Shown: positions 1 to 6,360, counted from the first letter of the stretch. The stretch is 18,539 bases of DNA from an uncultured Akkermansia sp. (GCA_904502165.1 CAJGDB010000027.1:1-18539), one strand, 5' to 3'. Made by a program: numbers and translations. Notes: a model not told the origin generated them from the sequence alone.

Positions 1-182
1 CCGGTGCGGAAGCCCCAGGTATCAGGGGTGTGGGAGCCGCCAATGGCATAAAGCCCGTCCACCCTCCATGTGGGTTGCCAGTCCCAGGGCGTGAGAGCCC
101 CAGGCTGGGGAGTGGGAAGATAGTAGGGGGCGGCAGCGGCGCTGCCGCACAACAGGCAGAGGCAGAACAGGGTGTTTTTCAT
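1..182 (-). CDS. Exported protein of unknown function, N-terminal fragment
   Basis: Only the first 60 codons lie in the window; the rest is beyond base 1. The N-terminus is a clear Sec signal peptide: MKNT, then a hydrophobic run rich in Leu and Cys, ending in GSAAAAPYY with a likely cleavage near AAA-APYY. The mature start is rich in Pro, Trp, Tyr and Gly (LPTPQPGALTPWDW, then VDGLYAIGG), which resembles the start of an outer-membrane beta-barrel or other envelope protein. That resemblance is inference; I recognise no family. A possible promoter ends just upstream (193-221, minus strand) and would give a leader of about four bases. No Shine-Dalgarno sequence is evident. It is separated from the 3' end of queE by 72 bases. 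Confidence 0.55.
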   Translation of the reverse strand, partial: MKNTLFCLCLLCGSAAAAPYYLPTPQPGALTPWDWQPTWRVDGLYAIGGSHTPDTWGFRT

Positions 183-192
183 GGTAAGTCCC

Positions 193-221
193 TGTTTATC
201 ACAGCCACGGCTTATGTCCAA
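193..221 (-). promoter_or_regulatory. Candidate promoter of the truncated exported protein
   Basis: On the minus strand TTGGAC (221-216), a 17-bp spacer and TAAACA (198-193) form a plausible sigma-70-type promoter. The predicted start of transcription is about 186, four bases before the ATG at 182. Found by eye. Confidence 0.35.
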
Positions 222-224
222 GAT

Positions 225-236
225 GTTAGGCCTAAC
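225..236. promoter_or_regulatory. 12-bp perfect palindrome upstream of a candidate -35
   Basis: GTTAGGCCTAAC is self-complementary over all 12 bases and lies four bases upstream of the candidate -35 of the truncated exported-protein gene, in the short gap after queE. The position suits a regulator site, but a few 12-bp palindromes are expected by chance in a window of this length. Confidence 0.25.
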
Positions 237-254
237 TATTATGAAAGGGGAGCG

Positions 255-920
255 TCACACTCCTTTCTTATCATCCCACAGCGTGAGATGCAGCCTGTCT
301 CCCAGCCTCACATGGTGGCGCAGGCACATATCGACCACGGCCGGACGGGCTTGTTCCAGCTCTGCCCGGGTGGTTGCACAGGGCATGAGGATGAGCCGCT
401 CCTGAGGCAGCTGCAGAGAAGCAATGGCCTCCCAGTCGGCTTCTTCTTTAACGACGAACTTGAACCAGGCTGCTGGCTGGCTGGCAAAGAAGGCCAGGGC
501 TTCCGGGTTATGGGATTTCTGGCGCAGATTGCCGGAATGCAGCAGCTTGGGAGAGACATTCCATTGATTCACCCGGCGGGTCAGGGCGGGGGAGGGAATG
601 AGGGTGCCATTGGTTTCCACCTCTACATGGAGATGGTTGGGAAGCAGGGTCAGCAGCTTTTCAAGCGGGGCCTGCTGCAGCAGAGGTTCACCGCCGGTGA
701 TGACGAGGGAACGGCAATTAAAACCGGCAATGTGGGTGGCAATGTCTGCGGTGGCGCAGAGGATGCCGTTGCCCCAGGAATGCTTGGTATCACACCACTT
801 GCAGGCCAGATTACAGCCCGCCAGCCGTAGAAAGACTGCCGGGGTGCCGCAACGGGTTCCTTCCCCCTGCAGGGAGTAAAAAATCTCGGGGGCAGAATTC
901 AGGCGTGCAATGTTAAGCAT
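255..920 (-). CDS. queE: 7-carboxy-7-deazaguanine synthase (radical SAM)
   Basis: QueE makes 7-carboxy-7-deazaguanine from 6-carboxytetrahydropterin in the pathway to preQ0 and queuosine. The 221-residue protein begins MLNIARLNS and carries the radical-SAM cluster motif CNLACKWC (C36, C40, C43; CX3CX2C, usual for this family), preceded by YSLQGEG at 15-21. It also has TGGEPL at 75-80, VETNG near 101-105 and NVSPK at 121-125, all typical of QueE. The length matches the family (about 210-240 residues). The open frame extends upstream to 992, but the family start fits the ATG at 920. A candidate promoter (951-979, minus strand) gives a leader of about 24 bases. No Shine-Dalgarno sequence is evident. 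It is divergent from the phosphatase gene, and the two start codons are about 23 bases apart. No other queuosine gene is visible here. Confidence 0.93.
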   Translation of the reverse strand: MLNIARLNSAPEIFYSLQGEGTRCGTPAVFLRLAGCNLACKWCDTKHSWGNGILCATADIATHIAGFNCRSLVITGGEPLLQQAPLEKLLTLLPNHLHVEVETNGTLIPSPALTRRVNQWNVSPKLLHSGNLRQKSHNPEALAFFASQPAAWFKFVVKEEADWEAIASLQLPQERLILMPCATTRAELEQARPAVVDMCLRHHVRLGDRLHLTLWDDKKGV

Positions 921-933
921 GGTGTGGTAGGAT
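905..933 (+). promoter_or_regulatory. Candidate promoter of the phosphatase operon
   Basis: GTGCAA (905-910), 17 bp and TAGGAT (928-933). The predicted transcription start near 940 would exclude an ATG at 932 and leave a leader of about four bases before the ATG at 944. Weak match on its own. Confidence 0.27.
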
Positions 934-943
934 GCGCGGTGAC

Positions 944-1477
944 ATGGATGTACATACCAGAATCGGAGAGAATGGTCAACCGGAAACTGCAACGCAGCCG
1001 TTCCGTGTGCTTTTTGTATGCCTGGGGAATATCTGCCGCTCCGTTGCCGCAGAACATACCTTCAATGCCGCTGTTGAGTCAGCCGGGCTGGCCGACCATG
1101 TGCAGTCTGATTCCTGCGGTACTGCTGCCTATCATATAGGGGAAAAGCCTGATGCCCGCATGCGCGATGCCCTTGCCCGCGCCGGCTATGCCTATAACGG
1201 GCATCGCGGCCGCCAGTTCAGCTGCCGCGATTTCGTTGACTTTGATCTCATTGTGCCGCAGGATGCCTCGAATTACGAGGATGTGCTGGCTCTGGCATCT
1301 ACCCCGGAGGAAATGGCCAAGGTGGTGCCGATGAGTGCCTGGTTTGCCGATGACTGCCCGCTGCATGAGGTGCCGGATCCCTATTATGGCGGAATTCAGG
1401 GTTTTGATGATGTGGTGGCCCTGCTGGCAGCGGCTACGCAGCAGATGGCCTGTGATATTGCCCGCGCAGAATCCTGA
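944..1477 (+). CDS. Low-molecular-weight protein-tyrosine phosphatase family protein
   Basis: This family removes phosphate from protein tyrosine (sometimes arginine) through a cysteine phosphoenzyme in the cytoplasm. The P-loop VCLGNICRS has the CX5R signature (C26 to R32 from the 944 start) and the general-acid loop is DPYYGG (acid D145), followed by GFDDVVALL as is usual at the family's C-terminus. The frame is also open from an ATG at 932, and a GTG at 1007 would give the compact start common in this family; 944 is chosen because a candidate promoter overlaps 932. The stop overlaps the next ATG (TGATG), so it heads a three-gene operon. The physiological target is unknown; the nearby kinase on the opposite strand is a Ser/Thr type, so pairing is not implied. 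Confidence 0.88.
   Translation: MDVHTRIGENGQPETATQPFRVLFVCLGNICRSVAAEHTFNAAVESAGLADHVQSDSCGTAAYHIGEKPDARMRDALARAGYAYNGHRGRQFSCRDFVDFDLIVPQDASNYEDVLALASTPEEMAKVVPMSAWFADDCPLHEVPDPYYGGIQGFDDVVALLAAATQQMACDIARAES
951..979 (-). promoter_or_regulatory. Candidate queE promoter
   Basis: Minus-strand TTGACC (979-974), 17 bp and TATGTA (956-951). The predicted start of transcription is near 944, about 24 bases before the queE ATG. It lies within the first codons of the divergent phosphatase frame. Confidence 0.45.
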
Positions 1478-2301
1478 TGGTTCACCGCTTCAGCAGTCAT
1501 GATGCAATGAAACCGGGCTTACTGAAAGCGGCGATGGCCGTTCTGGTGCTGGCGGGCCTGGGTTCCTGCACGCAGCAGGGGGTGCCTGTGGCCCCCGGTA
1601 TTGACCCTGCCCCGCGCACCGGCCCGCTGGAACGCCGTACCCAGGAGCCCCTGCCTGCACGTAAGGCCGATGTGGCATACATTTTTGTGGGCGGTTTTGC
1701 AGAGCCGGTGCTGCTGCAGTTCCGCGAAATTTATGAACAGCTCCCCCTGCTGCCCTGTGAAGGAATGCAGCTGCGTGCCTATTATGCCTGGGAGAGCGGT
1801 ACGGGAAATCTGATTTTTCATAGCACCTGGAAATTGCAGCGGGACTTGCGTGCCTTCCTGGCATTGAATCCTGCAGCGGATGTGGTGCTGGTAGGGCATA
1901 GCTATGGTGGTTCTGCCATTATGGATGCACTGCGCGGGGTAGCAGATGTGCCGCATACCGGCAAGGTACTTGTGGTGACGGTGGACCCGGTGAGCCGCCG
2001 GGAGCGCTCCAAACCGCGAGAGCGGGCTCCGCAGGTGGATTTCTGGATTAATAGTTATTGCTATCCCTACCGCAACGTGCGCGATGTGGCGGCCAGAATC
2101 GGAGGGCCATGGCGGGAGTGTCCGCAGGCAGATGTCAACTTGCGTTTTTCTGCGTTGGCGCGGGATGATGACGGCAAGCGGTACGCGCATGTTTACCCGC
2201 GTTCACTGCTGATGGAGCAGCCCATTGGGCAGGAGAAATCAGCCTACCAGCACCTGCTGGATGCTTGCCAGAAACTCGGAATAGGAAAGTTGATAGAATG
2301 A
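1477..2301 (+). CDS. Alpha/beta-hydrolase-fold lipoprotein
   Basis: The N-terminus has a basic start, a hydrophobic core (MAVLVLAGLGS) and a lipobox LGSC with the modifiable Cys at residue 31, so it is probably an envelope lipoprotein. An ATG at 1507 (residue 11) gives a more compact signal peptide and may be the true start; 1477 overlaps the previous stop. The mature part shows an alpha/beta-hydrolase pattern: a strand VAYIFVGGF (66-74), the nucleophile elbow VLVGHSYGG (S142), a strand VLVVTVD ending at D170 as a candidate acid, and H238 in YAHVYP as a candidate catalytic His. The substrate cannot be read from sequence; lipase, esterase or cell-wall activity are all possible. It overlaps the next gene by four bases. 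Confidence 0.8.
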   Translation: MVHRFSSHDAMKPGLLKAAMAVLVLAGLGSCTQQGVPVAPGIDPAPRTGPLERRTQEPLPARKADVAYIFVGGFAEPVLLQFREIYEQLPLLPCEGMQLRAYYAWESGTGNLIFHSTWKLQRDLRAFLALNPAADVVLVGHSYGGSAIMDALRGVADVPHTGKVLVVTVDPVSRRERSKPRERAPQVDFWINSYCYPYRNVRDVAARIGGPWRECPQADVNLRFSALARDDDGKRYAHVYPRSLLMEQPIGQEKSAYQHLLDACQKLGIGKLIE

Positions 2302-2843
2302 TGAAACCTTGGAAGGAACTGGAAAAGGAGCGTGAGGAGCTTGCCCGGCTGCAGCCCTGTATTGGTGGTGAGGTAAGCCCTGCCGCGCATGTGCTGGGTG
2401 TGCTGGAGCTGGGGGAAGGCTCTGTGGTGCTTCCTGGTACGGTGATTGAGGGGCATGTACGCATCGGACGCGGCTGCCGTATCGGCCCGAATGCCTATCT
2501 CCGGGGTGAGACTCGCATCGGGGATGACTGCATTATCGGTAATGCGGTTGAGGTGAAGAGCAGCCTGCTGGGCAACAAGGTCTTTGTGTCTCACCTCACC
2601 TATATCGGAGATTCCATCATCCGCGATGATGTCAACGTGGGGGGCGGCTGCATTTTCTCCAATTTCCGGCACGATGCCGGTGAAATCCGCATGCCCTGGC
2701 AGGGAGGACTCCATGCTACCGGCCTCAACAAGCTGGGCTGCGTTGTGGGAGAAGGATGCCGCATTGGTTGTAAATGCGTGATTTTGCCGGGCCGCGTGCT
2801 GCCTCCTGGTTCGTGGATAAACCCGGGAGAAGTCGTGCGTTGA
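2298..2843 (+). CDS. Left-handed beta-helix (hexapeptide-repeat) transferase-like protein, GlmU C-terminal type
   Basis: The 181-residue protein has an N-terminal helix (about 1-20) and then hexapeptide repeats such as VRIGRG, CRIGPN and TRIGDD that build a left-handed beta-helix (about 35-180). The stretch YIGDSIIRDDVNVGGG with SNF (102-123) is laid out like the acetyltransferase half of GlmU and the matching part of sugar-1-phosphate nucleotidyltransferases. There is no N-terminal nucleotidyltransferase domain, so it is a stand-alone helix domain; acyl transfer to a sugar is a guess. The start is ATGATG at 2298, overlapping the previous stop, with AGGAAAG about eight bases upstream as a plausible ribosome site. 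It ends eight bases from the end of the convergent kinase gene, with no visible terminator between. Confidence 0.85.
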   Translation: MMKPWKELEKEREELARLQPCIGGEVSPAAHVLGVLELGEGSVVLPGTVIEGHVRIGRGCRIGPNAYLRGETRIGDDCIIGNAVEVKSSLLGNKVFVSHLTYIGDSIIRDDVNVGGGCIFSNFRHDAGEIRMPWQGGLHATGLNKLGCVVGEGCRIGCKCVILPGRVLPPGSWINPGEVVR

Positions 2844-2851
2844 TATACGTC

Positions 2852-5482
2852 TCACGGCGTGGCCAGGCTTCGTTCCAGGACCAGGCGGAAGCCGATGGTG
2901 GGGCGCCGTGTATCTGCCGGGTGCGGCGTGCGGCTGTGCGAGCTGAGCTGCCCCGGCCGGAAGGAACGGTAATCGCCCCCGCGGGTCACGCCATAACGGC
3001 GGAAGCTGAAATTGGCCGGGCCACCATATTCACCCTGTACCCATTCCTGCACATTGCCGCCCAGATCGTGTATGCCCAGAGCATTGGGGGCAAAGGAACC
3101 CACGGGTGCGGTGTAGGAGAAGGTATCGGTGTAGCGGGGGATGGTGTGGTCTGCCCGGATAAAGGGGATGGCGCTGCTGTCGGCAAAGTTGCCGGTATTG
3201 TTGTTCGGCGGCCATTTGCGGCCCCAGGGGTATTCCACGGCATTATGAGCGCGGTGGCGCTGGCGTTCATAGGGGCTTTCGCCGTTGTTGTCCTTGCAGC
3301 CTACCATGATGCTCCACTCCTCATCGGTGGGCAGGCGGTAGGTATCTGTTTCCTCAATGAGCCCGTGGGAGCGTTCCTGGCGGGTCAGCCAGGCGGCAAA
3401 GGCTTCGGCATCGTGCCGCGATACATTGACCACCGGGTGGTGCTCATTCTGGGCAAATGGTGTGGCGGGGGTATCGGCGGCTCCGGTGTGGCGGCAGTAT
3501 TGCAGGTAATCAGCCACGCGGATTTCAGTGGCGCATGCCAGCAAATTGGACTGGATGGGGAGCAACTTGATGCCCAGACTGTTGATCCAGTCAGAACCGA
3601 AGTTGACCGAATGATTGGGTTCCAGATGCAGATTGAGTACCAGATCCTGGGGAGAAAGTCCGCTGCGGCGTACGATGGAATAGCCGGGAAGACGGATTTC
3701 CAGATAATAGGGTGCAAGCGGGATTCGTACTGAATGCAGGGGGGTGATGCCCAGCGGCATACCGTTGAGCATGACACTGGCTCCGGCCGGGTTTGTGTAG
3801 ATACTTACCGGTGTCTTCTGCACCAGCATGGTGTAGAGGCGGTAGCCGCAGAGGTCAGGCCCTGCTTCTGTGCCGGGTTCCGGCCGGGCAATGAGGGAAT
3901 GGTCGCGCCCGATGGTGCCTGCCTTTTCGCATTGGCGTGTGAGCCAGAGGGTGAAGGCGCTGATGCTTTCTTGCGAGGTGTGAAGCTGCCCTCCGCTTTC
4001 ATAACAGGTGAGCTTCTGGGCCGCGGCCGGATCATCGGCCATGAATTCGCGGAACTGCTCAGGTGTAACGGGGGTTGTGGCTTCATGCACGCCGCCGGCC
4101 GGGCGGTAGAGGGTGCCCTGTGCGTCGGTCCATTGTTCTCCGGTCCGGGGAGGCCGATAGGGCAGGAGTTCACCACCGAGGGAAAGGAGATTCCCGGCGG
4201 GCACTACCCCGCTCGCATGGGTGTCGGCGTAGCCTTCTTTCCGCAGAATGAAGGCTACGTGCTTGCCGGCAGGGGCGGTGATGGGCCCGTAGGGCGTTTC
4301 GTCCAGGTAGATTCCATCTTCGGTGTAGATGGATGCACCAGAGGGAACGCTGCCTACAAAGTATTGCCCATGCTGGGGAAGCGGCGGTGGCGGGGCTTCC
4401 GGTGTCTCCTGGGGTGATTCCGGGGCGGGGGGCTGGCCCAGTAGCGAATCTCTGGCCATGCTGAGGCGTTGCCCTATGTCGTCCGGCAGCAGGGTGTATC
4501 CGGCTGCGGTGATCAATCCGCTTCCCAGCACGGCGATGGCTGAACGTCTGGCGAATTTCACCCAGGAGAAACGCTTCCGGGCGTGTGTGTTGTCGCGCAG
4601 TTGTTCAAGCTTTTCCGATAAATGCTTGGCGTTGACAATGGTGTTGGAATGAATCTGCGGGTCTGCTGCGGCGCAGATGATTTTATTGAATTCAATCCAG
4701 CGGCGGTGGTGGGTGCCCTCCGGCAGTTCTGCGGGCAGGGCGGGGAAATTCAGCCGGTCCATGCCGGTGGACATTTCGTAGAGTACCTTGGAAAGCGCAT
4801 AAACATCTGCTCTGGGGGTACCGGGGCCTTCCGGCGGGATGTAGCCTTCTGTGCCCACGAAGCTGCGCTGGTTGCTCTGGGCCACCAGCCCGGCATCTGC
4901 CAGCTTGACCCGGCCGTTAATGAAGATGATATTGGTGGGCTTGATATCACGATGGGTCAGTTCCTGGGCGTGGAGGCCGGCCAGCGCACGCGAAAGCTGG
5001 CAGCCGACTTCCAGCACATAGTCCAGCGGCATGGCTCGGTTGCCGTATTGCTGCATGTCGCTGGCGAGTGTGCGTGGAACATAGGCCTCCGGGTCGGTGT
5101 GGTTGCCGGTATAGGCATCGTCTGCCAGTTCCATTACATAAAAGTAATAGGGAAACTCACCGCCATGCTGTCCGATATGCAGGATATGCACCAGCCCGGG
5201 TATGCCGCGGGCGATGGGTTCGTAGCTCAGAATGCCATCGAATTCCCGGATGAATACCTGCTCGTCCTCAAAGTCCTCGCGCCAGACGACCTTGACGGCC
5301 CGGTAGGCACCTGTTACTGAGCGGGCGAGCCATACTTCGCCGTATGAGCCGGTACCGATTTTTCGCAGGATTTCGTGGTCCGGGATTTCCGGTTTGGTGT
5401 CGACCGGCCGTTGTGCCTGCCGACGCGTCACGCCGCGACGGCTGCGCGTGGAGGGGGGCACAACTGGGCTGTCCGGTGTCAT
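2852..5482 (-). CDS. Transmembrane Ser/Thr kinase with duplicated PEGA / FGE-sulfatase-like modules
   Basis: The 876-residue protein has a cytoplasmic Hanks-type kinase (about 34-295): glycine loop GTGSYGEV (43-50), K64 in AVKVVW, catalytic loop HRDIKPTN (177-184), DAG in place of DFG (196-198) and PPE (216-218). One membrane segment follows (about 313-332), then a Pro-rich linker (350-371). Outside the membrane I see PEGA 1 (about 372-438), a partial FGE-like half (449-549), PEGA 2 (556-622) and a full FGE-sulfatase-like domain (626-872) with LPTDEEW, YPWG, GNVQEW, RGGDY and GFRL. The FGE domain lacks the paired cysteines of true formylglycine-generating enzymes, so a binding or sensing role is more likely. 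The essential Lys, HRD Asp and metal-loop Asp are present, so the kinase is probably active. A strong promoter with a leader of about three bases precedes it. Confidence 0.93.
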   Translation of the reverse strand: MTPDSPVVPPSTRSRRGVTRRQAQRPVDTKPEIPDHEILRKIGTGSYGEVWLARSVTGAYRAVKVVWREDFEDEQVFIREFDGILSYEPIARGIPGLVHILHIGQHGGEFPYYFYVMELADDAYTGNHTDPEAYVPRTLASDMQQYGNRAMPLDYVLEVGCQLSRALAGLHAQELTHRDIKPTNIIFINGRVKLADAGLVAQSNQRSFVGTEGYIPPEGPGTPRADVYALSKVLYEMSTGMDRLNFPALPAELPEGTHHRRWIEFNKIICAAADPQIHSNTIVNAKHLSEKLEQLRDNTHARKRFSWVKFARRSAIAVLGSGLITAAGYTLLPDDIGQRLSMARDSLLGQPPAPESPQETPEAPPPPLPQHGQYFVGSVPSGASIYTEDGIYLDETPYGPITAPAGKHVAFILRKEGYADTHASGVVPAGNLLSLGGELLPYRPPRTGEQWTDAQGTLYRPAGGVHEATTPVTPEQFREFMADDPAAAQKLTCYESGGQLHTSQESISAFTLWLTRQCEKAGTIGRDHSLIARPEPGTEAGPDLCGYRLYTMLVQKTPVSIYTNPAGASVMLNGMPLGITPLHSVRIPLAPYYLEIRLPGYSIVRRSGLSPQDLVLNLHLEPNHSVNFGSDWINSLGIKLLPIQSNLLACATEIRVADYLQYCRHTGAADTPATPFAQNEHHPVVNVSRHDAEAFAAWLTRQERSHGLIEETDTYRLPTDEEWSIMVGCKDNNGESPYERQRHRAHNAVEYPWGRKWPPNNNTGNFADSSAIPFIRADHTIPRYTDTFSYTAPVGSFAPNALGIHDLGGNVQEWVQGEYGGPANFSFRRYGVTRGGDYRSFRPGQLSSHSRTPHPADTRRPTIGFRLVLERSLATP

Positions 5483-5491
5483 CTGGGCGGC

Positions 5492-5520
5492 ATTATACCA
5501 CGCGCGCGCGCTGTGTGCAA
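5492..5520 (-). promoter_or_regulatory. Kinase promoter with an alternating CG spacer
   Basis: Minus-strand TTGCAC (5520-5515), a 17-bp spacer and a perfect TATAAT (5497-5492). The predicted start near 5485 is three bases before the kinase ATG. The spacer contains an uninterrupted alternating run GCGCGCGCGCGTG, a sequence type prone to the Z form under negative supercoiling. Confidence 0.6.
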
Positions 5521-5596
5521 GCAGCTTTCCACTGAAGTGCAGGGGGGCGAATGGTTCCGTTTAAAAGATTTTTTTGATTTTTTTTACGAAATAGGC

Positions 5597-5625
5597 TTGC
5601 AAAGATAAAAAAGATGTGGTAAACT
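5597..5625 (+). promoter_or_regulatory. tRNA-Leu promoter
   Basis: TTGCAA (5597-5602), 17 bp and TAAACT (5620-5625), placed about 20 bases before the 5' end of the mature tRNA and preceded by an A/T-rich stretch (5561-5590) that could act as an UP element. Confidence 0.55.
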
Positions 5626-5644
5626 TCGCCCGCACCAATCGAAT

Positions 5645-5726
5645 GCGCACGTGGCGGAATTGGTAGACGCGCTAGTTTCAGGTTCTAGTGAGTAACATCG
5701 TGATGGTTCGAGTCCATTCGTGCGTA
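5645..5726 (+). tRNA. tRNA-Leu(CAG)
   Basis: The sequence folds as a class II tRNA. The acceptor stem is 5645-5651 with 5719-5725 (first pair G-U) and the discriminator is A5726. The leucine-type D arm GGAATTGGTAGACGC is present. The anticodon stem is 5672-5676 with 5684-5688, the loop TTCAGGT holds anticodon CAG at 5679-5681, and the T arm GATGG/TTCGAGT/CCATT is at 5702-5718. The variable region of 13 bases (5689-5701) can form a short stem. The innermost anticodon-stem pair is U-U (5676/5684). The 3' CCA is not encoded. It reads CTG codons, which are frequent in the neighbouring genes. Confidence 0.95.
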
Positions 5727-5731
5727 TAAGT

Positions 5732-5769
5732 AAAAAGCCCTCTGCTTCACACAGCAGAGGGTTTTTGTT
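5732..5769 (+). terminator. Intrinsic terminator after tRNA-Leu
   Basis: CCCTCTGC (5738-5745) pairs with GCAGAGGG (5754-5761) around an eight-base loop, followed by TTTTTGTTT. An A run before the stem gives it terminator potential on the other strand as well. Confidence 0.88.
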
Positions 5770-5853
5770 TACCTGCGGGGAATAATGAGAATGCGGCAGA
5801 TGGTAAATTGCAGCGGCTGCAGGGGTTAGATGTGTGGAAGTTATGTCATTATG

Positions 5854-5875
5854 GCAGATAATACGAAATATCTGC
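5854..5875. promoter_or_regulatory. Inverted repeat upstream of the OrfA-like gene
   Basis: GCAGATA (5854-5860) and TATCTGC (5869-5875) form a perfect inverted repeat with an eight-base gap, abutting the candidate -35 at 5876. It could be an operator. The half-site GCAGAT also appears at 5796-5801 and downstream of the gene. Confidence 0.3.
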
Positions 5876-5904
5876 TTGATTTGATATGAGAAAAGTAGTA
5901 TTAG
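5876..5904 (+). promoter_or_regulatory. Candidate promoter of the OrfA-like gene
   Basis: TTGATT (5876-5881), 17 bp and TATTAG (5899-5904), giving a start near 5911 and a leader of about 18 bases with no Shine-Dalgarno sequence. Confidence 0.33.
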
Positions 5905-5928
5905 TCAAATGTATTTAACCTTTTTATT

Positions 5929-6342
5929 ATGACTGAAAAAACAAAGATTCGCGCATCTTATACGCCTGAGGAAAAGACCCAGATTATTCTTGCTGTCATG
6001 AATCGTAAGACAACAATTCAGAAAGTGGCTGCTGAGAAGAAAATTGCTGCTACTCTGGTGTCTTTGTGGAAGAAACAGGCTGAGGATGCTATTCTGGAAC
6101 GCTTTGCCAACAGCCGTCCCGGTCGCCGCAAGGTGGAGCTGTCTTCTGATGAAATGAAGGTAGAAGTGCGTAAGACCCGCATTGCGGCCCGCACCTCCAA
6201 GACCCGCGCAACTCGTCTGGAATCTTCGCTCAAGAATGCCAAGGCCCGCATTGCCGAGCTGGAGGCTGCTGTGCGCGATATGGCTGCGGTTATGGGCTGC
6301 AAGCTGGTCAAGGCCAAGCGTTCCCGTGCGAAGAAGGCCTGA
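5929..6342 (+). CDS. Stand-alone HTH protein resembling IS3-family OrfA
   Basis: The 137-residue protein starts with a helix-turn-helix region (about 9-52), YTPEEKTQIILAV through KKIAATLVSLWKKQ. The spacing and motif are like the N-terminal DNA-binding part of IS3/IS911 OrfA (typical YTPEFK ... VARELGVS ... LYRW). A charged helical stretch (about 70-122) looks like a coiled coil for dimerisation, as in OrfA, and the tail is very basic (KAKRSRAKKA). There is no OrfB or DDE integrase reading frame nearby and no terminal repeats bounding an element, so this is either a remnant or a host-retained regulator. The intact frame favours retention. The 5' part is A-rich compared with neighbours and lacks a Shine-Dalgarno sequence. 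The biological role is unknown. Confidence 0.8.
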   Translation: MTEKTKIRASYTPEEKTQIILAVMNRKTTIQKVAAEKKIAATLVSLWKKQAEDAILERFANSRPGRRKVELSSDEMKVEVRKTRIAARTSKTRATRLESSLKNAKARIAELEAAVRDMAAVMGCKLVKAKRSRAKKA

Positions 6343-6360
6343 TGGAGCCCTTGTGGTGTT

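Noticed and set aside
2774..5320. Three plus-strand open frames (2774-3733, 3734-4417, 4622-5320) opposite the kinase
   Set aside because: The kinase, PEGA and FGE motifs on the minus strand account for the region; the plus frames have no recognisable motifs.
5375..5608. 77-codon plus-strand frame across the kinase promoter
   Set aside because: It overlaps the kinase start, the divergent promoters and a poly-T tract, and the product has no recognisable feature.
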